The notes under the pieces were generated by a model that was given only the letters and a program-made list of their open reading frames with translations, ran no database searches and was not told where the DNA came from. Of a stretch of DNA of 64,000 nucleotides, positions 14,728 to 27,200 are shown piece by piece. Where the stretch lies: NCBI GenBank assembly GCA_002007465.1, contig LNAC01000018.1:5943748-6007747 (forward strand). Reading direction: 5' to 3'. How positions within the stretch are numbered: position 1 is the stretch's first letter; every line of letters begins with the position of its first letter. A program made the translations under genes and the position numbers. This stretch comes from Ailurus styani (lineage: Eukaryota > Chordata > Mammalia > Carnivora > Ailuridae).

Positions 14728-17700
14728 TTTGACAGAGAGAGAAAGATCACAAGTAGGCAGAGAGGCAGGCAGAGAGAGAAGGAGGCAGGTTCCCTGCTGA
14801 GCAGAGAGCCCAGTGCAGGCCTCAATCCCAGATCAGGACCTGAGCCAAAGGCAGAGGCTTTAACCCACTGAGCCACCCAGGCACCCAGGAATCAGTTTTA
14901 AAAGAGAGGAAATAGTGGAGTCGGGAAAATACTGCTATTTTTCCTAATGATCCTTGTAGAAATAATTTTTTAAAAGATTTTATTCATTTATTTGAGAGAG
15001 AGTGTGTGCGCACTAGTAGGGTGGGTAGGGGCAGAGGGAGAGATCAATGTGTGGCTCAATCCCAGGACCCCGAGATCATGACCTGAGCCAAAGACAGACA
15101 CTTATCGGACTGAGCTACTCAGGTCCCCCCAGTCCTTGTAGAAAGAATTTATATACATATACATACATATCAGTTTTCATCTATCACATTTGCAGAAATT
15201 TATAAGTTCAATAGCCCATCCATCTGGTATTGTTGAAATCTGAGTTACAGCTATTTTAGAGGATTTATTTGGCACTCTCTTTAAAAATCTTAAATATCTA
15301 CACTTTTTGATTCAGTGAATCCATTTTCAGATAAGTATTCCTCAGAAATGCGCAGATACTGAAGACACATGTTCTAGAACAATGCTGCCAAAGGAAATGA
15401 GTCATTTGTGATTTTAAATTTTCTAGTAATCACATTAAAAAGGTAAAAATAAACAGACTAACTTTAATAATATATTTAATCCAGTTTAAAATACTTCAAC
15501 ATGTAGTCAGTATTAAAAATAGTTACGAGAGGGGCACCTGGGTGGCTCAGTTGGTGGAGTGTGCAGCTCTTGATCTTGGGGTTGTAAGTTCGAGCCCCAT
15601 GTTGGGTGTAGAGACTACTTAAAAATAAAATCTTGAAAAATATTATGAGATATTTTGCTTTTTTTTTTTTAATGGAGTGTTTGAAATCTAGCGTGTATTT
15701 TACTCTTAACATCTCAATTTGGGCTAGCTACATTTTTAGTACTCAGCAGCCACATGTGCCTGGTAGCTACTGTTATGGATGCTGCAGTTCTAGAATGTTT
15801 GTTGCTACTTGTTTCTAATACCGGGAAGTCTGATACAACTAACTTTTTATTAGTTGACCATTTACTAAAAAGTAAAATGAAATTTGGCATTAACGAAACA
15901 AACATAATACTTCCATACAGTGGGTAGAGATCTCTGGGTCCTGTGGGAAATATCTAAGATGTTTTGTGGAAAAAGCAAGTTGTAAAACAATATATGAAAT
16001 TTGGCCCCATTTTTATTTTCACACATACATGAAAATATATGTGTGTGTGTGTTGGGGGGGATAATATACATATATGTTAGTGTATGCAGAAGAAAAAAAA
16101 GAAACAATGTAGAGTAGGGGAAGGCAAACACAACCAGTGGGCCAAATCCCCCTTCTGCCTGTTTTTATAAATAAAGTTTTATTAAAACATAAACATACTT
16201 GTTTGTTTATATATTATGGATGTCTGCTTTCATGCTTAGAGTTGAGTAGTTTCCACACAGACTGTATAGTCCACAAAGCCTAAAATATTTACTACTTGTC
16301 TTGTTATGTCAATACTTTGCACAACTTTGTTCTCAAGGAAGATATACTGAATTTCCCACTAGTCATGTCCATGTTATGTTGTCTCTGGAAACTTGCACTT
16401 TTTATGTAGTCTTTTTTAATATTCTAATTTTTTTACAGTAAACATGCTTTTTAATTAGGGGAAAATCCAAAGATTAAATATTTTAAAAGGAAAATACCTC
16501 ATAATCAAGCATATCTGGACAGTTTACTAGATTTGTGTTCCTAGAACACAGAGGTGCTCGTTTGGACAGTGCTTCCTATTGTCCATTGCAAGCAGTTGTC
16601 TTTAAAATTGGAGTTGATTAGAGTCTCTAGCAGCACTTTTGGAAAATGCAACCTCCCTCTACTCCCTATAAACTTAGTTCTGCCAGCTTCCTTGACACTT
16701 GTATAGGGGATAGGCAAGTGTACCATTTCCCTAAGAATACATTAAGCTCTGGTGCTCCTCAGTACATCTGCCTCTTTTATTGGAGCCCCAATTTATGTAT
16801 AATCATAAAGGCTATGCTTTTTGCAAACCAAATCAGCCATACTTTCCTAATACAACAGATACCCACATATTTTCAAGGTGTCTCATTTCCAGAGGTAATA
16901 TGGTCAAACCGTGCTTAGCCTACCTGAATGACCTGCAGACACCACAACCCTGGTCAGGAGTGGAGAGCACCAAGATGAGAAGAGTTTGCTCTGATAAGGC
17001 ACATGGACACTCCCATTCTAACCTATTTAATAAGCAGACCCCCTGTCCCCCCTTCCATGGTTCCCATCCTACCGCTGTTTCCACAGATCTTCCACATGTG
17101 GAAGATCTGAATTCAAGAAGGCAGTATATTTTTCTTTTTCAAAAAGATGACTCCAGAGTTGTTTAAATTAAAATATATAGGAAATATCTAGAAAGCTCCG
17201 GAACCAGCAAAGGCATGAGACCTAAGAATGACATTTAACTTTTACTTTGCTCAAATCTTTATAATTTTTTTTAAAGATTTTATTTATTTATTTGACACAG
17301 AGAGATCAGATCACAAGTAGGCTGAGAGGCAGGCAGAGAGAGAGGAGGAAGCAGGCTCCCTGCTGAGCAGAGAGCCCGATGCGGGCCTCGATCCCAGGAC
17401 CCTGAGATCATGACCTGAGCCGAAGGCAGAGGCTTTAACCCACTGAGCCACCCAGGCGCCCAAATCTTTATAATTTTTAATTATAATTCTTGTTAAGGTC
17501 AATAGTATACCTATTTTATAGTTAGGGAAGCTAAAGTACAGAACTACCACGTATGTTAGTTGTGAGAAGTAGGATTGAAATGTTGACTATCGGCTACAGT
17601 TTTGCTTCCTTTGGTACGTAACTCACATTTTTCTTCATGGTCATGTTTTGAAAAATGGAGCTTAGTAACTCAAATTTTTTACTTAAAATATTAAATAACT

Positions 17701-20700
17701 TAATAAAAGAGATGTTACCAATATTAAGAACTAAAGTTTAAAATAGCACTTTACCTTAATCTCTTTTAGGCTAGTCCTTTAAGATATTAATTACTTTGGT
17801 CTTATGTGATATAGCTAGAAGAATGTTGGATTTATTTATTTTTTTTTAAAGATTTTATTTATTTATTTGTCAGAGAGAGAGAGAGCACAAGCAGGCAGAG
17901 CGGCAGGCAGAGGCATAGAGGGAAGCAGGCTCCCTGCTGAGCAGGGAGCCTGATGTGGGACTTGATCCCAGGACCCTGGGATCATGACCTGAGCCGAAGG
18001 CAGCTGCTAAACCAACTGAGCCACCCAGGCATCCCTATTTGGATTAATTTTAATAGTGACTACAACAAAATAACTTTCAGCATTCCAGGTACACAGATAA
18101 GCTTATTTTTTGATGAAATTATACTAAAATTCAGTGTAAAGTGTATGAAAATGATACTGCTTAAAATACTAACAATTTGGGTACCTGGGTGGCTCAGTCA
18201 GTTGGGCGGCTGCCTTTGGCTCGTCCCATGTCGGGCTCCCTGCTCAGCAGGGAGTCTGCTTCTCCCTCTGCCCATCAACCTGCTTGTGCTCTTTCTCGCT
18301 CGCTCACTCTCAAATAAGTAAAATATTTTTTAAAGGTACTGATAATTCATTACATTCATAAGGGTGTTTTGGGTTGTTTTTATTGTTTTGGGGGGGTTTT
18401 CTGGTGTTTTTTGTTTTTTTACAATTTTCCTCAACATCCTTGTATTGAACTGCCACAGTATTTATGAGGTAGATAGGGCCAAAGTTGTCAGCCTGGTCAT
18501 ACAGAACTAGAAACCAGGGCTCACAGAGGAGGTTGGAGTGAGGCCTGGAGTCCAGCTCTCTGGGCACCTACAGGAGCATTTACTCTACTGCAGGTCTAGG
18601 CAAAGCAGTTCAGTGGTTTGACAGACTGTCCTTCCAACCTCCAAAGTGGAGACTCTAAAGACCTAGATTTGTCGGATATTTAAGGTATAGTTAGGTTAAA
18701 AGTTAGACACCTGGTGATTAAGTTCCCATTTGTGCCTGATTCATTTGAGATCAAGCACTCATTGATATAGACAAGATGTCCAGTCTATAAAATGGAAATA
18801 ACCTCTACTTCCTTAGATTGCCCAAGGACATTGATTATGAGCCAAGTGGCAATTCATAGCAAAGAGGAATTAGAGAGCCTACGACACGTGAAACACTGTG
18901 GACAGGCGCCGTGACCCAAAGTCATCAAGCAGTTGGCAGCGGTGACGCTTGCTGACTCCTGCTTTGTCTCAGTGGAGGCCAAGACATTTTCTTCAACATC
19001 TTGTCCAGTTCCTGAATTGTTCATTGAGAAACTTAGAATAATTTCTCCTCTAGCCCTTGTGCTGGCAGAATGAATTTACCAGCATGCAGCCAGAATGTGC
19101 CCCAGGAAATAAATGTAGGCTGAGGAAGTTAACAGGACAGCATTAGCGTGAGGAGGCTGTGCTTCTCTAATCTGTGAACCTTCACTCCTCTCATGTTGTT
19201 TTTGCTGTTATTGCCCAACTTCTTATTTTGAAATTTTCACATTTATGGAGAAGTTAGTGGTGGTGGTGGTGGCAGTCAAATGAACCTGTGCGTATCCTTA
19301 ATGTAGATGAATGATTATTAAGATTTTGCCACGTCTTTCATTCTGTGGTGGTGGTGTGGGGGGGGAAGGGGAGAGTGTGTTGTAAAGTATTTGAAAGTAA
19401 ACTGTAAACATCATTGCATTTTATCTCACAATACTTTAGTTGACATGTCCTAAGAACGAAGACACTCTCTCATGTAACCAATACCATCTGCATATCTTAA
19501 GAAATTGAATAGTAATTCCATAATTTTTTTTTAATTTCCCCAGGGGTAATTCCATAATATCCAATCTACAGTCCTTATCACATTTCCAGTTGTCCCCCAG
19601 ATTGATTTTATAGGGTCCAGGACCTAAATGAGGTTTGCATTGGCATTTAGTTCTTATGCCCCTTTAGTTTCTTTCAATCTCTTAGTTGCTTAATCTCTTT
19701 TAGTCTCTAACACTTAGCCCTGTGTTAAAAGGGGGAAAAAAGTTTCTCAGAGAAGTCTGTTTTGAAGCGTGCAGGCTTGCTGTCCTATAGAAAGTCCCAC
19801 ATTTTGGGTTTGTCTGTTGTTGTTGTTTTCCCGCCATCATACTTAGATTCAGATAAAACTTTTTTTTTCTTGGCAAGAATATTACATAGATGACGTATAT
19901 AATATTTATTCTGTCATGTCAGGGGATAAATAAGGTTGAGTGGTTCCATTAATGAGAGATGCTAAATTTGACAACTAGCAGACCCCTTAGGTACATCCAA
20001 ATTTAATGTAGGGCTCTTGGACTAGCCATATAGCACTGTTTCAATTCTTTAAAGCATGTATTATCATCAATGAGAACAATGAATATTTCTGGGTTAGAGA
20101 TAATGCTAAGTAGAGACTGCTGCTAAGTAGTGTTTACCTTGTGTGCCCTTTATTCTTTGTCTAAGTGCCCCAAAGAGCCCTCGCTCTAAACATTTCCTCC
20201 TGCCTTCCTTTTCATGACTATGCTTGAAGTTTTTTCAAATAAGCTGCTGGTGAGGACCCCAGATCGAGAGGGAGATAAGAATAAACATTTGTGGAGGGCG
20301 AATAACAGTAGTATGAACAGTTACTGAGCCTTACCATGTACCATGGCACTGGGCTAAACACTTGGTGTGGATTGTCTGCACAGTAACCCTGTTAGGTGTA
20401 AGCAGCATTGTTTCCCCATTTTACTTAGGAAGTTCAGGCACAGAAAGATGGCGGATCTTACCCGAGGACCCACAGCAAGTAAGTGGTGGAGCTAGGGTTC
20501 ACACCCAGCGCTGCCTGACCCTGGAGCCCGGATCTTAGTTACTGTGTATGCTCTGCTACCATGTCGTGTGCCACATCCCCTCCCAGACGCCATCTGGTGC
20601 ATTTGCTTGTGTAATTCTCACATCAACCTGTAAGAAACCGTCTCGAGTAGATGAAGTTACTTACCCGAGGGCATATGATATCCGAACCGTTTATCCTATT

Positions 20701-21256
20701 TTGTGGTTCTCTCCCATGTTTCAGCCAAGGTCTTTAACAGCAGAGTGGTTTGTCCAGCGGGGTCCCTTTTCCCACTTCCCAGCACCCACGTAAGCAGGAA
20801 TCATGTGCTGGAAATGAAACCAGGTGACAGAAGCAGCTGCACAAGCAAGAGAAGCCTGATCGGGTCCACATTAACCAGATGACAGGAGTGAGAGCCTTCA
20901 GTTACAATTCGGGGACCATCAGTGAGAAATGGGATGACAGTGAACCTGAAATAAAGGTTGTCGAAATAAGACTGGTCTTTCAAGGGAAAGCGTTTCCTTA
21001 CCATCTGCCCTCTCACCAGAGAGGATATGGCAGTCTTGATGTTTGAGTAACTTCAAACCAGTGGTCAAAGCCGTGAAGAAATTTCTGAAGGAAAGTGTGA
21101 TTGCTTATAGTTTCTGATGCCCACTATTGATTTCCTTTTTAGAATTTTTTTTCAACATCATCAATGAGTCTATTTATAATTCTAGCATAAGAAACTGAGA
21201 GAAGTAGAATTAAAGAGAGCAACATGACCTCTTTCACAGGCTTTTTGTGAAGATTA

Positions 21257-21296
<40 letters not shown>

Positions 21297-24200
21297 GTAG
21301 CGGAGTGCTGACACAGAGTAGGCGTTCAGTATGGAAGTTACTATTACACAATTATGTCATTGCATTTTGTGTTCTCACATGATACGGTCCTCGGAAGCTG
21401 ACCTAAATGAGGACATTTGGCCCCTCAGCTCAGGAAGACAAGCATTCCAGACATTACCTGGTTAGTACCTAAGTCAGAGACTAGATCTCCCCTAGAGGCC
21501 CTCTCTGGTGCTGGTAGGAGGCTCCTATTGCCATGGTGTCTGTCACACTCCGTCTTTCTGTTTCAGGTGGTTAGCTCAACCAACGGAGAGCTGAATGTCG
21601 ATGACCCCACGGGAGCCCACTCCAATGCACCAATCACAGCTCACGCCGAGGTGGAGGTAGTCGAGGAAGCTAAGTACGTTTATCTTTCAAGGGGGCTCTT
21701 GAGTCCTAGGTTGAAAAGTCTTCTCTGTCTTTTCCTTTCTATGTGCTGCTCATCTCAGACTGGATTTCTCATGCTTGTGTCCTCAGCTTTGTTCCTTTGA
21801 CCATTTTATTTTTTGCATGATACCTTAAGGCTGCTTCTGCCCTTCTTTAGCTGTGATTTCTGGGAAGAGCATCCCATTTTTCTAGTCCACGTGGGGCAAA
21901 AGGCCTAGTGAACTGAAAGAATCGTGGTATAAGAGCTAAAATGGAGAGTACTCACGAGCCTCTTGTGTCCTTCGAGCTTCTTGCTCCCTGTGGGATCCAG
22001 AGAAAAATCTGCTTATCTTAAATCATGGGTCATACTTAACAGCATTTGATTTCTGGTTCTTGGCTAAGAACTCTGCATGTATAGCCCTGGAGCAAGGGTT
22101 TTAGGGCCATTCTGTTCTCACTTAAATGATTCTGGAGTCAGAGAGACTCTGATAGGCAAGATAGTCTCTACACCTGTGAGGAAGAGCCTTGGGAGGAGAG
22201 GAGATCACACTGTTGGGGAGGGGTGACCCCCCCCTTTTCTGCTTCTCTTGCCTGTGAATGCGTTGCCCTACCCATACCACCAGCCCTTTGGTGCTCTTGC
22301 ATGGTGTGTGGTTAAACTCTTAGCATATGGGGTGGAAGGGGAAAGAACTGCCAAGTCTGCTGCAAAAGCAGTGTTTCTATCACTTCTTTCCCTTTGTGCC
22401 CCATCCCAAATTCTAATACGGACTGAAACTCCAAACTCCAAGAAGACATGAGGTAGGAAGAGAGGAGTCCCTCCCAAATCAGTAACTGCTGCCAAGCCTG
22501 ATGTGGGTGCCCATTCTTATAAACCCTTTGGGAACATTCAGGCTATCCCAGTATCTTGTTCTCAGAAACAGACAACGTACAAATAGTGACACTGTCCCAG
22601 GTGCTCTCTTGGGCCCCAGATGGCCTCAGTACCCGCCAGAATGTGCTTACACCTCTGGGTGTAAAGTGCTGGGAGCCCAGTCGAGACCTGGGTTCTCTCT
22701 CGCAGCTACACTTTGCATGCTTGTCGCCTGCCCACTCCTCTGCTCTCCTGCCCATCCGTTTGATAAGCTCACTTTGCTTCCAGGAGGGTCTTTCCTCAGA
22801 AAGCCAGGATTTGGGGATTCCTACCCAGTAGCTAAAAAGCAACTCAAGGATCACTTGGACTCTCTCCTGTCAAGTCCCTGCTGACTGTAGGCAGCTTCAG
22901 AGGCCTCTCTTCTCCTTTCTGTAGGGCCCTTAGAAGGAAGGAAGCCAGGGGGAGTTTTTAATGCTGGGAAGAGACCATTTTTAGTAAGAAAACATGCTCT
23001 CTATTCTCAGAGACTTTGGAGATTTTAATAGTACTCACAGTTTTTCAGCTTCCGTGACAAAATTTCATTCTCTGAAATAAACAGTATAGTAGTACTCCTT
23101 ATCCTCTGGGTTCTCAGCCTTGGCTGCACTTTGGAATCACCTGTGGCAAGTTAGAAAATACGTGTATCTGAATCCTGGTCCCGGAGATTCTGCTTTTATC
23201 TGGGATTATGGCCTGAGCATCAGGAAATTTTAAAGTTTAGATGATTCAAATGTATGGCCAAGGTTGGGAATCAGGGCATTAAGCATGTTCTGATTTAAAT
23301 GCTGCCTGGGTTTGAAAGATGGCTATACCCATTCCCACCCCACCTCACTCCCAGTTCCTATTGTGGCTGTTACTTTGAAGGCTAGGCATTTAGTTCTGGA
23401 TTTAATAGTGTACTTGGAATACCAAGATTGAATGGGCTTTCGTCTTATAGTATGTCCTGTACAGGTTTATCTTTTGAACCCTTTCTCTCATTTCGTTTTG
23501 GTAAATGTGTAAACTGATTGTGTATGTGAGTGTGGTGTTTGTGTCCTGTGTAAAGTAGGGGGCTATTCACACAAAGAGATGCGGTGAATTCTGTTGTGGT
23601 ATAATCTAAGCTCTAGGATGTGAAGAGCGTTTAAAGTCTCCCCATTTAGTAAAAAGGACTGTTGTGCCTCTTTGCCACTAGTTCCAGGTTTGGGCCTTCT
23701 GAAATGTGTGGAAACCAGAGGGGAGCAGTTCTATTTGACCAAATGTCATCCAAAAGCTCAAAGCTTAGGGGATTTTGTGTGCTGATTCCCCTAGTGATTT
23801 CATGAGCTACCAATCCATCTTGCCCAGGGAACTGTCAGCACAGCCATGTGTGTTTCTTCTTGGCCGTCTCTGTGTTTTGGAGGGAGGGGGTAGCCGTGAA
23901 TCCACCTGCTCAGTCATTTTCATGGGAAGAAGTCACAGCTAGAGAAGCACGAGACGTCCCAAACAACCCTTCATTGCACGCAGCTGTGATGCCGTTTGTC
24001 CATGCAGCCTGCTTGTGGGAAAAAAGGGCTGTTGCCTCTGTAAGATTCACCAGGGCCTGGGGAGATACGTGAAACCTTCACTTCCAAGCTTTTGAGTTTG
24101 GGTTCCCACCCAGCTCGTTTTGTGTGAAGGAAGAGAGAGATAACAGGGTCTTGGTTTTTGTTCTGTATACGAAGTGAACATCAGCCCTTTTCTTCTGGCG

Positions 24201-27200
24201 ATAGGACACATGTCCTTGTTTAAATATGATTGGAAGGGCGGTGAGGCAAGACAGCTTTTTGGTTGATGGTTATTATGGTAAAAATAGGAGCTTTTGGTTA
24301 GCCACTGACTATAACTGTAACTTAGCATTATCTCCTGGGAATTAACAAGACTGGGATGTAGGCCCTTCTCCTGGCAGTTTTACCTTAGTCCAGAGCAGTG
24401 ACCCTTCTTGGTCTGCTTCATTTTCTACTAAAATGAAGTGTTTCTGAAGCCTTTTTCCCCCTCTAGAGGGAGAGCTAACTGCCAGCTGCTTTGGGCGGGC
24501 ATGTCGGAATTATAGAAAGGCTAAGCACTTCTCTTTCCCTCAGAGTAGTTGGGAGGTCAGCCTCACATTGTACAGTAAGACTTTGGGTGAGAACCAAAAT
24601 GGCTCGCTTGGTGCTTGATTGAATTCTTAGAGGCAGGATCGTTTCCTCTTTCTCCTGCTACCTTTCTGGAAATTGCCCAGGAAAACCCACTCTGGGGCTC
24701 CCACCAACTCTTTCTGTTTTACCTTTCCCCTCACCGAGATACCCAGCTCCCTCCTCCATGCTTCTCTCAGGCTCCTGCCCCCTCCACCTTAGCGTGGGGG
24801 CCGAGTGGCCTGGGCGTACTCACCATACCTCGACAGAGGAGGAAATGAAACACAGACACATCCTGCATGTTTGCATGGCTCACAGGGAGTCGCTTCCATC
24901 TCACCTCTGTGGACTAATATCTCTCTCTTTCTCTCTTCCTTTCTGTGTTTTTCTCTTTACACACTCTGTAGCTGCCTGAAAATGCTCAACCTGTGGTGAG
25001 TCCCTCTCTCCAGTCCACATGCTAGGGGAGCGGACCAGACTAGGCTGGGATTGGCAAAGCCAAACAAAGTGCCTTAGGAACACTGAATGGCTTCCATACG
25101 CCGCCTTGTGCCATAACCACCCAGACTGGGGAACTAGATCCACAAGGTGGGGATGGGGCAGGCCTACACCCAGGAATTACTCTGTTCCTTCTTTCCTTTC
25201 AAACCCATCTCATTGCTGTCTCCTCCTGTCAAACAATATCCCATAGTATCCAAAATTATCTTTCGATTTTTAGCTGAGTGAATTGCCTCCCAAATTAATA
25301 GACCAGAGACGATCAGACAGAGAGGGACAGGAGCAGGAGGACAAGTTTACTATATCAGTTGTTTAGATTATCATTCATAACGTCAGTTGTTGCCAGATAA
25401 TCTCACATTCTGTAGCTTGGTCTCTCACCTGGAAACTGGCTGCTTTGGAAAAATTTGTGACTTTCCTTTTTGATTCAGCTGGATCTTTCATCTGTAGAAT
25501 GAGTCTTTCAAAAAGATCTCCTTCTTGGGGTGAGAAATGGACATTTTGTTGTTGTTTGGGGTTTTTTTGTTTGTTTGTTTTTCGTTTATTGTCTTTTTCT
25601 TTTTTTTCCCTGTCAGAGTACATTCAGTGGGTCAAGGGCCGACTCAGCTAATGAGATATTGGAGCCTCTCTTTTCCACTCCTGGAAAAGGTTCCTTGAAT
25701 GCATTCTTAGGAATAATAGGAGCTACGTGGAAGGGGAAGCCCTCAAGAATCCATGTTCAGTGAGACACATTCTTGCTACAAGAAAGAGCCCCCTTGCCAG
25801 CTTTCTTCTTAGCTGCTGCCTGTGGCCTTCCAGATGCTCGTGAGCAAGTTGTTCTATTGCAGTCAGAATGAGAACTCTCCCACATCGTCTGCATGCATGG
25901 GGTCGTGTTCTTCATGGTGGTAACAGCCTGCTGGACTCTGTGATCACCTTGTTTCCATTTGTCTTCAGGGACTGGGTTGGACACCAATTTCTGAACCCCA
26001 GCGGTCTAAGCCAAGTTGCCCCAGGGATAGGACTATGTGGAAGATAACAAATGGATTTAATGGAAATAGACTTTGTAGTCTTATGGTACTGAAGAGTACA
26101 TTTGGCCTGTTTATCTAACAAACATGTCTGTATAAATCTGACATTGTCATAGTCTATTTTTTCCTGTGAGATGTCAGTCGCATAATCCTGACTGCAGATA
26201 CAGGGCCTGCTGTGTGCTCATCCAACTCTTGGAACTCTAGGGGGTTTCCCAAGAGCTTAGGTACCATCTAGCTTAGGTACTCCAAAAAGCTTAGGTGCCA
26301 TCTAGCTGTAGAGTTAAGACATATATACCTGAAAGGACAAGTAGTTCTCCAGGACACTTGTTATTATCCTCCAAGAGGTCACTATGGACAGGAAGACTTC
26401 GCAGATACAGTGGGCCGTGAGCCAGGTATTAGAGCAAGGGAAGAATGTAAAAAAATACTCAAGAAGAGACATGTGGCAAACGGGTAGCAGAAGGAGAGAG
26501 GGCCAGGATGTAGCAAGAGAACAGTGTGGGCAAGGTAGTGGCTCACAGGTCTGGGGGAAGAGCACATGGTGGCTTCTGAGTAGGGAGACTAGATTGATTC
26601 TGACTCCAGCATGTTAAGAACTTCTGGTCATCCAATTAAAGAATCGACTGGAAGAAAATCTACAACACAAGAAGGGTTCATCACTCACCTTGCTTCTCTT
26701 CTGAGAGTAAGACATCTGTATGGAGTTAGTGGGCTTGGTCTGGGGTCTGACCCAGTTTAACAGGCCCTGATGCTAGTAGTTACCACAGAAACTTGAGGGT
26801 CGAGGAACAGATTCTGGGGCCTGTTTCCTTGTGGTTAGAATTATGAAAAGCTTATGCAACTGCTGAAGCATTAACTGCAGTAACTAGGAAAAATTCATCG
26901 AGGTCTGAAAACCACAGCTCACATTCCCTTCTGGTCAGGCAAATTCAGCACGGCATGTCAGGTTATGATGTGCTTGTAAGCAGACGTTAATTCTTAGGAC
27001 TTGCCTTGAAGGAGGTAAAGTGAAATAGTATAACTTGAAATGGACCAAAATAGTATTTCAGACTTCATTGTGATTGTTCTTAGTAAAAACACAAAATCCT
27101 CATTTTAGCACCACCCCCCCCCAGAAAAAAAAAAAAAGAATAGAAATTGACTTAAATGTTAGTGATATCTCTGAAAATTATGGTTGACAGGGAACAAATA

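Larger units (their letters stand above)
12811..21566 (+). other. CSNK1G1: CSNK1G1 intron, repeat-rich
   Basis: An 8.8-kb intron. It carries L1M 3'-end sequence (about 14090-14400), two hAT-type DNA transposon remnants (15.37-15.80 and 16.12-16.31 kb), seven CAN-SINEs, a MIR at about 20.3 kb and a (CA)n microsatellite at 21264. 19240-19600 looks like an old LINE fragment. No exon is recognised. Confidence 0.7.

Noticed and set aside
21674..21800. Readthrough of the CSNK1G1 donor gives an alternative hydrophobic tail
   Set aside because: The frame stays open to 21800, but the donor is good, downstream CCCFF fits the known protein, and no poly(A) signal follows closely.
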